Assembly (NCBI GenBank): GCA_030765325.1
Contig: JAVCCT010000368.1
Span: 1 to 6,603 of the forward strand
DNA: 6,603 nt
DNA from: Candidatus Stygibacter frigidus
GTDB taxonomy: Bacteria > Cloacimonadota > Cloacimonadia > Cloacimonadales > TCS61
Direction: 5' to 3'
The notes under the pieces were generated by a model. That model worked only from the letters and a program-made list of their open reading frames with translations, searched no databases and was not told the DNA's origin. The translations under genes were made by a program, and so were the position numbers. Numbering within the stretch: position 1 is the stretch's first letter; every line of letters starts with the position of its first letter. Of this stretch, positions 1 through 5,760 are shown one piece after another.

Positions 1-19
1 GAATATTTGGGAGATTATT

Positions 20-59
20 CCTGCCCGACGAAGTCAGGATTGCTTGCTCTAGTCAATCC
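20..59. repeat. Adjacent small stem-loops at the left edge, possible intergenic repeat
   Basis: CCTG (20-23) can pair with CAGG (35-38) around an inner GAC-GAA-GTC hairpin (27-35). GGATTG (37-42) can pair with CAATCC (54-59). The block is clearly richer in G+C than the flanking DNA, and all three plus-strand frames across it give only short, non-family peptides, as is usual for intergenic repeat elements. Whether it recurs in the genome cannot be seen here. It could also be the end of a gene that starts outside the window. Confidence 0.25.
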
Positions 60-207
60 CGATGTGAGGGGTATTACTAAAAACAATATTTATATATGCA
101 AACTCTGTGCCAAACCGACAAAAATATAATGATAAAACATATATTGCTATCATTAAGCAAGTTACAAGAAGTTTGATTTTTGTTGATAATTTCATATCCT
201 AACGAAA

Positions 208-341
208 TGGACATAATTGACCCATTGACGTTAAGATTTGGGACAAATACTGGCAATAGCTAATTTTTCTGCTTCGCTGCTTCATATTTAGATTTTATCA
301 AAGAAATTATTTCATTCTAAATATATATTACGTTATGTCCA
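208..341. repeat. Inverted repeat pair TGGACATAA / TTATGTCCA
   Basis: TGGACATAA at 208-216 is matched by its exact complement TTATGTCCA at 333-341, leaving a 116-bp AT-rich interior with no gene. The arrangement resembles the ends of a very small non-autonomous element, but a 9-bp match in such AT-rich DNA may be chance. No clear target-site duplication flanks it. Confidence 0.2.
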
Positions 342-518
342 ATAGAGAATAATATGAATTCTGTAACTTTATAATTATAAATACCAGACAGACAGTTTTA
401 GAAATAATCTAACAAAACAGTAATTTCCGCAGTAAAATAACTTCCATTTTTTTTAAAACAACATATAATGCCCATTTGGAGCTATTTCAGATGATATCAT
501 ACCCCTAAATCGGTAAAT

Positions 519-580
519 AGGAGTAACAACAAAGCACATAGTCACATTAAAATGTGAGTACGTGCTTTGTTGTTACGCCT
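519..580. repeat. Long near-perfect palindrome (hairpin or cruciform)
   Basis: GTAACAACAAAGCAC at 523-537 is perfectly complementary to GTGCTTTGTTGTTAC at 562-576. Inside this, TCACATT (542-548) pairs with AATGTGA (551-557) around a two-base AA spacer. Of the four opposed positions between the stems (538-541 against 558-561), two pair and two do not. The stem is thus about 26 bp with two mismatches. Outside it, AGG (519-521) pairs with CCT (578-580) after one mismatch. No T-run follows on either strand, so it is not a typical intrinsic terminator. It may be a palindromic repetitive element, the precursor of a small hairpin RNA, or a dimeric protein site. Confidence 0.75.
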
Positions 581-625
581 TAGGATATATATATGTAGTC
601 TGATAGTATGGTAATATAGTGAAAT

Positions 626-711
626 AAAACAGGGGTTATAAAATAATAAGCGGTAAAAACACATATAAATGAAGTCAATTAATATGATTTGCAATCTGGC
701 ATCCCTGTTTT
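626..711. repeat. Inverted repeat pair AAAACAGGG / CCCTGTTTT
   Basis: AAAACAGGG (626-634) and its exact complement CCCTGTTTT (703-711) flank 68 AT-rich bases. On the plus strand the right arm runs into further T and A residues, so the pair could form a stem with a short T-tract, but the loop is too long for a normal terminator. It may be the border of a small element or chance. Confidence 0.25.
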
Positions 712-735
712 TATTAAAATTTCAGTATATTATGA

Positions 736-800
736 ACAGGTAATTAACCGGATAAGTAGGACCTGTGTCCACCTGTAAATACCCGGTGGTGCACGTGCAC
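736..800. promoter_or_regulatory. Cluster of overlapping palindromes upstream of gene 1
   Basis: ACAGGT (736-741) can pair with either of two direct copies of ACCTGT (761-766 and 771-776). ACCGG (747-751) can pair with CCGGT (783-787). CCACC (769-773) can pair with GGTGG (785-789). A perfect 12-bp palindrome GTGCACGTGCAC lies at 789-800. The segment is richer in G+C than its surroundings. Mutually exclusive pairings resemble a switching leader RNA, but the cluster lies upstream of the only promoter candidate I see, so it may instead be a binding site for a dimeric regulator. No known riboswitch class is recognised. Confidence 0.3.
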
Positions 801-857
801 TTAGCGACTTAAATCATTTAAATTCCGAGGGGATGACAGGATGTGAAGTGATAATAC

Positions 858-886
858 TTGACATTTAGAAGAAAATTTGTAAATAA
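858..886 (+). promoter_or_regulatory. Weak sigma70-type promoter candidate for gene 1
   Basis: A perfect TTGACA -35 hexamer sits at 858-863. The -10 position holds only poor matches (TGTAAA at 879-884 with 15-bp spacing, or TAAATA at 880-885 with 16-bp spacing). It lies about 25 bp before the start codon, which would leave a very short leader. The placement is sensible for the two-gene unit, but AT-rich DNA yields such matches by chance. Confidence 0.3.
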
Positions 887-892
887 AGTAAT

Positions 893-898
893 AAGGGG
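893..898 (+). promoter_or_regulatory. Ribosome binding site of gene 1
   Basis: AAGGGG is a good anti-Shine-Dalgarno match. It lies 11 bases before ATG 910 and 8 bases before the alternative GTG at 907. The ATG formed at 905-907 is followed at once by TGA and can be ignored. Confidence 0.55.
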
Positions 899-909
899 TA
901 TTATATGTG

Positions 910-1569
910 ATGAAGAAAATACTGATTATGATTTTAGCTGTAATAATGGTAAAACTATCGGCATTTAGTCTGCAGGAAATATATGATGGTTCTGGTGCTC
1001 AGGGTAATTTTGATCGATATCTGGTACTTGAGACAGGTACTATCTATACTGGTGGTTTATGGATAGGTAAAACGATAAATCCTCAGACCAATCATCTGGA
1101 GGGAATGGAAGGTGAAGATGTTTTCATTGAGGGAAATGGGGCAATCCTTGATCTGGAGGGCAGTGAACTGACCATTTCTTATTGCAATAACCGTCTTGAT
1201 ATCCAGGATTGCATTATCATCAATGGTGATGTTCATTATCGGGGAGAATCGGCGTTATTTGAAGCAAAACCAATCGGAGAAGTGAGTTATTGTACTTTTT
1301 ATAATAATGATGATTATTGTTTCAGGTTCATGGGCACCGGCGAGAATATGAGTCTGCATCATAATATATTTACTAATGCGCAGGAAACTGGTGATGATTA
1401 CACATATCTTACGGGATTCTCCATGGAATGGATCCCAACTGGGATAAATGTGGCACTAAGCGGACAGGGGGGGTATCCTGAATTTCATGACAACTGGTCG
1501 TGGTTCAGCGATGAGATTGCTAATGCCGATTCGTTGCGTCATATTGCTGTGCTTTGTGATTATGGCTGA
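910..1569 (+). CDS. Secreted parallel beta-helix protein, N-terminal part of an interrupted gene
   Basis: This is the first 219 codons of a larger exported protein. The start at ATG 910 gives a classic signal peptide (MKK, then hydrophobic residues to about 17, with a likely cleavage near SAFS-LQ around residue 20). GTG 907 would add one Met and is equally served by the AAGGGG site. The body has short repeated strands rich in N, D, Y and I (for example 'VFIEGNGAILDLEG', 'SLHHNIFTNAQE'), typical of right-handed parallel beta-helix (pectate-lyase-like) folds. No catalytic residues can be assigned. The frame ends at a TGA, but the same frame stays open immediately after it through 3009, so this is not a natural C-terminus. 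Alone, the fragment lacks the sorting domain and would not be expected to reach the surface correctly. The function is probably surface-associated or carbohydrate-related, which is inference. Confidence 0.8.
   Translation: MKKILIMILAVIMVKLSAFSLQEIYDGSGAQGNFDRYLVLETGTIYTGGLWIGKTINPQTNHLEGMEGEDVFIEGNGAILDLEGSELTISYCNNRLDIQDCIIINGDVHYRGESALFEAKPIGEVSYCTFYNNDDYCFRFMGTGENMSLHHNIFTNAQETGDDYTYLTGFSMEWIPTGINVALSGQGGYPEFHDNWSWFSDEIANADSLRHIAVLCDYG
1567..1569 (+). other. In-frame TGA interrupting gene 1
   Basis: Codon 220 (counted from ATG 910) is TGA, in the context ...CDYG-TGA-FAPFVWLEAG... The next in-frame stop is TAG at 3007-3009, and the 22 codons between TGA and the next ATG at 1636 read as normal protein leading into 'FGIDPMF', a motif usual in beta-helix proteins. 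One substitution (TGG Trp, CGA Arg or GGA Gly to TGA) would explain it. Genome-wide reassignment of UGA is disfavoured because no other in-frame TGA occurs in the roughly 1,800 coding codons of the two genes. Confidence 0.85.
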
Positions 1570-3009
1570 TTTGCCCCTTTTGTCTGGCTGGAAGCCGGCA
1601 TAGAGGAATATAACAATACATTTGGAATTGACCCCATGTTCAATGATGCAGAAAATCTTGATTTCAGTCTGGCAGAAGGGTCACCTGCTACGGGTTTAGG
1701 TTGCCGGGTATTTGCACCTGCTCGGGAGAGAAACGGCGATAGAATAATATCTAAAAACCTTGTTCACAAAGTGATACGAGAAACTGAGGAAGTTTCAGGT
1801 GAGATCAGTGAAGACACATTCTGGGAAGCAGACACGATCAGGGTAACTGGAGATCTGGTTATTGATGAAGATGTGAATTTGCAGATAGCAGCTGGGGTCA
1901 GGATAGAATTTGCTAATTATTATAAGGTAGAAGTATTAGGAAGTATCCTTGCTGAAGGCAGTGCAGATCAGAGAATAATATTTACTTCAGCTAACCCAGA
2001 GTCATTTACTTATAATGGATCGCATCGCTCTGCCTGGAATGGTATCAGATATCCATATACAACGGCATTACAGGACAGTTCAATTTTCCGCTACTGCGTA
2101 TTTGAATATGCCAAATCCACGTTGGATACAAGCCAGGCAGGGGCAGCAATTTCACTGAATAACTTTTCTAATATCAGGATAGAGAACAGTATTTTTCGCA
2201 ATAATGTAGCTGATAGAGGTGGGGCAATCGCCTGTAGAACTTTGAGTCAGCCAGAGATCATCAATAATCTCTTTCATGATAATTATTGCCTGATGACTGG
2301 TTCTGTGTTTTATAATGAATATTCCTACCCAATCCTGATCAATAACACGATCGCAGCAAATTATTCCATCTTTGAAGATGAATGGACTCCCAGTTGTGCG
2401 TTAACGAATTTCTTTAGCAAGCCCAAACTGATGAATAATATCATCTGGGGTAATGAAACGGAATATTTTATTGGTGGAGAGATATTTGAGCCCAGAACTT
2501 ATTATTATGGAATAAATGATATAGATCAGATATTAAATGACGACAACCTGTTTCTTGATCCCGAATTTGCTGGGGATTGGGTTTTGGATGAACTATCAGT
2601 TTGCCTTGATGCTGGTGACGCAAATCTTATGTTGCCGTCAACTGATCTGGCAGGAAATGACCGGTATAGCGGAATTGGGCTTGATCTGGGCTGCTATGAA
2701 CTTCAGGTTAATGGTACAGATGATATCCTGGAGCTGGATTATGGAATTAGTATATATCCTAATCCTTTCAATCCCACAGCTACTATTAATTATGATTTAG
2801 CTCAAGCGGATCAGGTTATTCTGGTGGTGTATAATATTAAGGGACAGAGAATCTGGGCGAGTGGAATACTTAATCAGGAGGCAGGAAATCATCAATTGAT
2901 CTGGAATGGGAGAGATATGAAAGGTAAGCAAGCATCATCAGGATTGTATTTATTCAGATTAACAGGCGAAGGCTTTAGGGCAGAAATCAAAGGAATATTG
3001 CTGAAATAG
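1570..3009 (+). CDS. Beta-helix protein with C-terminal type A sorting domain, downstream part of the interrupted gene
   Basis: This continues gene 1 in the same frame, codons 221-699. The first ATG is at 1636 with no ribosome binding site, so independent translation is doubtful. Order of regions in full-gene numbering: 'FGIDPMF...GSPATGLG', the closing motif of beta-helix one; residues 296-360, a second helix entry ('TIRVTGDLVIDED...GVRIEF...RIIFTSA'); residues 390-520, beta-helix rungs ('GGAIACR', 'INNLFHDN', 'LINNTIAAN', 'MNNIIWGN'); then 'LDPEF...CLDAGDAN...D.AGNDR...D.GCYE', matching the familiar end-cap of surface beta-helix proteins (choice-of-anchor Q style); residues 616-699, a sorting domain starting YPNPFNP, with 'VYNIKGQRIW' and 'SGLYLFRL', ending ILLK. 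The last domain is known to direct proteins through type IX secretion in Bacteroidota and is widespread in related phyla. The substrate is unknown. Confidence 0.8.
   Translation, partial: FAPFVWLEAGIEEYNNTFGIDPMFNDAENLDFSLAEGSPATGLGCRVFAPARERNGDRIISKNLVHKVIRETEEVSGEISEDTFWEADTIRVTGDLVIDEDVNLQIAAGVRIEFANYYKVEVLGSILAEGSADQRIIFTSANPESFTYNGSHRSAWNGIRYPYTTALQDSSIFRYCVFEYAKSTLDTSQAGAAISLNNFSNIRIENSIFRNNVADRGGAIACRTLSQPEIINNLFHDNYCLMTGSVFYNEYSYPILINNTIAANYSIFEDEWTPSCALTNFFSKPKLMNNIIWGNETEYFIGGEIFEPRTYYYGINDIDQILNDDNLFLDPEFAGDWVLDELSVCLDAGDANLMLPSTDLAGNDRYSGIGLDLGCYELQVNGTDDILELDYGISIYPNPFNPTATINYDLAQADQVILVVYNIKGQRIWASGILNQEAGNHQLIWNGRDMKGKQASSGLYLFRLTGEGFRAEIKGILLK
1581..1600 (+). other. Stem-loop just after the in-frame TGA (SECIS-like geometry)
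   Basis: TG (1581-1582) pairs with CA (1599-1600), U1583 is bulged, and CTGGCT (1584-1589) pairs with AGCCGG (1593-1598, including one G-U pair) around the loop GGA (1590-1592). The loop starts 20 bases after the TGA and begins with G, and the stem carries a bulged U. These resemble known properties of bacterial selenocysteine insertion elements. The stem is short and could be chance. Nothing else in the window supports selenoprotein synthesis, and no redox motif surrounds the TGA. Confidence 0.2.
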
Positions 3010-3030
3010 CTACAAGCATTGACATAATGG

Positions 3031-3043
3031 AAGAGGAATAGGG
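3031..3043 (+). promoter_or_regulatory. Ribosome binding region of gene 2
   Basis: AAGAGGA (3031-3037) and AGGG (3040-3043) are purine-rich matches in the 46-bp spacer after gene 1. AGGG is 12 bases and AAGAGGA 18 bases before ATG 3056, both rather far. An alternative ATG at 3065 has AAAGGG abutting it, too close to serve. ATG 3056 is kept. The spacer has no terminator, so co-transcription with gene 1 is likely. Confidence 0.4.
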
Positions 3044-3055
3044 AAAAATTATTTT

Positions 3056-5665
3056 ATGAAAGGGATGGGAAAAAGAAATTTATTGTCATTTGGCAATAAT
3101 AAATATATAAAAATATTATTATGCTGTTTTTTTATGGCAGCCATAACGTTATATTCAGATATCCGTCCAGTTTCGGGACCTTTTTGGCAAACGGTAAATT
3201 ACTCCAATAGTACTACTGCTTATGCGAGAGTAACGTTGGATGGAGCAGAATTAACTACTGATGATCAAGTGGGAGCTTTTATCGATGGAGAATGTCGCGG
3301 GTGGCAGTATGTGAGCTTATCAAATGGACAATCTTATGTGACGCTGGTGATCAATGGTGAATTTGCTGAGGTAGTAGAATTTTATTTATATCAGTCATCT
3401 GAGAGATTAATTTGCCCTGTCAGTTTTACGACTATGACCGCTCCGGGAAACGTATTAGGCTATCCGCCAGAATTTTTACCATTGGCTGCAACTACTATAA
3501 ATTCAAACTATTTACCTTTTATCGAGATGCCTGAGAATATCGCAGTTAATGGTATTGAGACAATTAATTTTGCTTATGGAACAGATTTTGGTGATCAGGA
3601 TGATGACATTTTATATTTTACCTGCGAGCTTCCTGATGAAGTGGAAATAATCTTAAGCGAACCAGGCTGGCAGTCGGTTGTATATAGCGGAGTAACCACT
3701 CTTTATGGAGAAGTGACAATAAATGGGGAAGATGCTGAAGCGGGAGATCTGGTGAGTGCTTTTGTGGGTGATGAGTGCAGGGCAATAGGCGAAGTAGAGT
3801 TATGGGATACTGTGCCAGCTATTACTCTGATAATTTATGGCACTACCATTGATCCGGTAAGATTTAAAATCCATGATGTATCAGAGGGGAGAACCTGGTT
3901 AAGCGATCAGATCGTAAATACCCAGCCGGGTGGCATGATTGGTAATCCTGATTTGATCGGTATATCAGGAGATCAGGCAATAATAGAATCTGATATGACA
4001 ATTGGGATCACAGCAGAACTTGAGCAAAATGAGCAGATCAGCATTATCTTAGCAGATAATCCACCCGTATCTCAAATCCGGCAGAATATTCTTCTGGACG
4101 TGGTTGGTGGTAATACTGCTCCGGAATTATCATTACCGGATATCTTTTTTTCTGAAGATGAAAACTACCAGTTAGATCTGGAAAATTATACTGTAGATAT
4201 CGAAAACGATGAGATAAGTTATCAAATAGTAAATAACTCTGTATTAATTGCCCAGATCAGTAATAATATCCTTAATATCAGTGCACCAGAGAACTGGTAT
4301 GGAGATGCCCAGATGCTGATCTATGCCTCAGATGGATTTAGATTGTTTGATCTGGATACTTTGGTAGTTCAGGTTTTACCAGTTAATGACCCGCCAGTAT
4401 TGATCGCCCCCGAAGAGATCACTTTCTTGGAAGATAGTTCAGGCTTTCTGGATCTAAGTAACAGCTATGATATTGATAATGATGATTTTGTGATAAACAT
4501 TAGTGATCAGGAACTAATTGAGATTCTGCCCACTGCACCACAATGGCAGCCGGTAATTTATGATAATCATGCTTATGCCTATATGCAGGTGACATATAAT
4601 GGTCAATTTTTTTCCGAAGGTTCAGTTGTTGCAGCATTTTCCGGTTCAGAATGTCGGGGATTCGTTACTATAACGAATTATCAGGGGACAAGTTATGCCA
4701 TTATGCCGATCTATTGCCAGGGTACTGAGAATATCAAATTTAAGGCTTATGATCCAGAAGAGGAAATGCTGTATATTTCCACTATTTCTGTAGCGATTTC
4801 TCCGAACAGTAATTTAGGATTTCCAACAGATTATTATCAGCTCAATTTTGATTTGAGTCAAATACCGATAATTTATGAACTTACTGCCCAACCGGATTGG
4901 AATGGAAATACAATTTTGGAGATATCAATAAGTGATTCTGAGACGCAGGGAAATGCGGTTGAAATTGAAATCTCAGTAACTCCAGAACCAGATGAGCCGC
5001 GGATAACTTTGCCTGAACAGCTTATCTTCGCAACGGGATTGGATGACTGGGTTGACCTTAATCCGTATATTTATGAACCCGATGGTGAGCAGTATGAGCT
5101 TTTTATTGATGATAATGATGGTCTGAATCTAACTTCCGAAAACGGGATTTTGCAGATATCAGATGCACCACAGATTGCCGGAGATCATCATCCGATATTG
5201 AGAGTGGTGGACGATTCTGGATTGTCAGCAGCAGTTGAAGCAGAAATTTTGATAAAGCCTCAATATTCAGAATCTTATAATTTGCAGGCGGGTTGGAATT
5301 GGTTTTCTATCCCAGTAGGTACAAATCATCCTGAAACTAATAATATGCTAAGTTCTCTAGGTGATGCAGGAGGTTATTTAAAAGCTCAAAATGGATTTAC
5401 ATATTATTATGCTGGAGTAGGTTGGGTTGGGTCATTAATGAATATATCAAGCCTTAGTTTATATCAAGCTCATCTTCTGGAACCTGCTGCATTGCAACCT
5501 GATGGGTGGTACATTGATCCAGAAACCACAGCGATTGAAATTTCTGCTGGCTGGAACTGGATTAGTTATATCCCTACAGCATCTCTGAATATCAACGCTG
5601 CATTAGCTGGGACTGCCGGGAATCGATTATATAAAATACCAGAATGGTTACGCCATTTATTATGA
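3056..5665 (+). CDS. Large modular secreted surface protein, N-terminal part of a frameshifted gene
   Basis: The frame opens with basic residues and a hydrophobic segment (residues about 17-33, YIKILLCCFFMAAITLY), a plausible signal peptide or lipoprotein-like export signal. Three modules of about 100 residues follow, at 44-145, 205-303 and 497-603. Each begins W-Q-x-V-x-Y and contains A-F-x(3)-E-C-R (Cys80, Cys241, Cys533). Between them are cadherin/Ig-like repeats: 353-446 (with SEDEN...DIENDE...VNDPP) and 649-738 are uninterrupted, and 153-352 and 447-648 each appear split by a module. From residue 744 two 'GWNW(F/I)S' repeats follow. The second breaks after Ile861, where the frame runs out into a non-homologous tail (PEWLRHLL) and stops at 5663-5665. 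The true continuation is in the +1 frame to 6449. No catalytic site is seen. Adhesion or extracellular matrix is a likely role by analogy with cadherin-like proteins. Confidence 0.8.
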   Translation: MKGMGKRNLLSFGNNKYIKILLCCFFMAAITLYSDIRPVSGPFWQTVNYSNSTTAYARVTLDGAELTTDDQVGAFIDGECRGWQYVSLSNGQSYVTLVINGEFAEVVEFYLYQSSERLICPVSFTTMTAPGNVLGYPPEFLPLAATTINSNYLPFIEMPENIAVNGIETINFAYGTDFGDQDDDILYFTCELPDEVEIILSEPGWQSVVYSGVTTLYGEVTINGEDAEAGDLVSAFVGDECRAIGEVELWDTVPAITLIIYGTTIDPVRFKIHDVSEGRTWLSDQIVNTQPGGMIGNPDLIGISGDQAIIESDMTIGITAELEQNEQISIILADNPPVSQIRQNILLDVVGGNTAPELSLPDIFFSEDENYQLDLENYTVDIENDEISYQIVNNSVLIAQISNNILNISAPENWYGDAQMLIYASDGFRLFDLDTLVVQVLPVNDPPVLIAPEEITFLEDSSGFLDLSNSYDIDNDDFVINISDQELIEILPTAPQWQPVIYDNHAYAYMQVTYNGQFFSEGSVVAAFSGSECRGFVTITNYQGTSYAIMPIYCQGTENIKFKAYDPEEEMLYISTISVAISPNSNLGFPTDYYQLNFDLSQIPIIYELTAQPDWNGNTILEISISDSETQGNAVEIEISVTPEPDEPRITLPEQLIFATGLDDWVDLNPYIYEPDGEQYELFIDDNDGLNLTSENGILQISDAPQIAGDHHPILRVVDDSGLSAAVEAEILIKPQYSESYNLQAGWNWFSIPVGTNHPETNNMLSSLGDAGGYLKAQNGFTYYYAGVGWVGSLMNISSLSLYQAHLLEPAALQPDGWYIDPETTAIEISAGWNWISYIPTASLNINAALAGTAGNRLYKIPEWLRHLL
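3185..4858 (+). repeat. Three copies of a 100-residue W-Q / E-C-R module
   Basis: The copies start at W44 (3185), W205 (3668) and W497 (4544). Shared positions: WQ(T/S/P)V.Y near the start, a 'V...G' strand, then 'DDQVGAFIDGECRG', 'GDLVSAFVGDECRA' and 'GSVVAAFSGSECRG', a hydrophobic strand, (V/I).FK-like residues, and a terminal '(L/I)G.P..'. The nucleotide sequences have diverged, so the copies are old. A fourth, degenerate copy lies at about 5805-6140 in the downstream part: it keeps 'GDQLIAYVGDRIAG' but lacks E-C-R and the leading WQ. I do not know a named family for this module. Confidence 0.75.
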
Positions 5666-5760
5666 TGGATTCGGCTGGATTGGACCTTTGATTACACTTA
5701 ATCCAGGAGAGGGATACAAAGTTCATGCCCAATTCGATCAGGTTTTCCATTATCCTCAGG
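5285..5760 (+). repeat. Two tandem 'GWNW' repeats spanning the frameshift
   Basis: Copy one starts QAGWNWFSIP at 5285 and contains KAQNGFTYYYAGVGWVGSL. Copy two starts ISAGWNWISYIP at 5540 and continues, after the frame change, as QNGYAIYYDGFGWIGPL, then NPGEGYKVHA. The period is about 86 residues. From the GWNW tryptophan codon to the QNG glutamine codon is 93 bases in copy one and 88 in copy two, the latter not a multiple of three. This pins the frame error between 5552 and 5640. Similar repeats often precede C-terminal sorting domains in secreted proteins of related phyla. Confidence 0.75.
5636..5642 (+). other. Frameshift site in gene 2 (one extra base near 5639)
   Basis: Reading AAA-ATA (Lys-Ile) and then skipping one C of the CC at 5639-5640 gives CAG-AAT-GGT-TAC (QNGY), exactly the motif of the first repeat copy (QNGF). 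Without the skip the frame yields P-E-W-L-R-H-L-L-stop. The site is not a homopolymer longer than two and shows no classic slippery sequence, so programmed shifting or phase variation is not suggested. A point insertion or an assembly error is likelier. Confidence 0.85.

Larger units (their letters stand above)
1..906. other. Gene-free AT-rich region upstream of the secreted-protein genes
   Basis: No reading frame here has both a credible start with a ribosome binding site and protein-like composition. The longest left-edge frame, 1-129 plus strand, encodes 42 residues with no recognisable family. The stretch is very AT-rich and punctuated by inverted repeats: two small stem-loops at 20-59, a 9-bp inverted pair at 208-216/333-341, a 10-bp palindrome ATGATATCAT at 491-500, a long hairpin at 519-580, a 9-bp inverted pair at 626-634/703-711, and a GC-richer structured cluster at 736-800. 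I see no tRNA, rRNA, transposase gene or CRISPR array. An undetected small RNA or a decayed element is possible. Confidence 0.6.

Noticed and set aside
1..129. C-terminal end of a gene entering from the left
   Set aside because: The 42-codon frame contains two Cys pairs, but it spans repeat-like stem-loops and the other plus-strand frames are equally unremarkable. Evidence is too thin for a call.
523..576. Integron attC site
   Set aside because: Size and hairpin shape are similar, but the arms do not carry the RYYYAAC / GTTRRRY core pair, and no integrase or cassette is near.
519..580. Intrinsic terminator
   Set aside because: No T-tract follows the stem on either strand, and no gene ends next to it in the window.
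833..868. Eleven-codon leader peptide (ATG 833 to TAG 868)
   Set aside because: The purine-rich GAGGGG abuts the ATG with no spacing, and the codons show no run suggestive of attenuation.
2537..2800. 87-codon plus-strand frame inside gene 1
   Set aside because: It lies wholly within the beta-helix / sorting-domain coding sequence in another frame and has no ribosome binding site or family features.
1636..3009. Independent gene starting at ATG 1636
   Set aside because: No Shine-Dalgarno site or signal peptide; the same frame is open upstream to the TGA and encodes the beginning of the conserved motif.
910..3009. Genome-wide reassignment of UGA to Gly or Trp
   Set aside because: Only one in-frame TGA occurs in about 1,800 codons of the two genes, while TGG and GGA are common. 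A recoded genome should use TGA many times.
5630..5665. Programmed ribosomal frameshift in gene 2
   Set aside because: No recognised slippery sequence, no Shine-Dalgarno-like stimulator or clear downstream structure, and no reason for such control in a surface protein.
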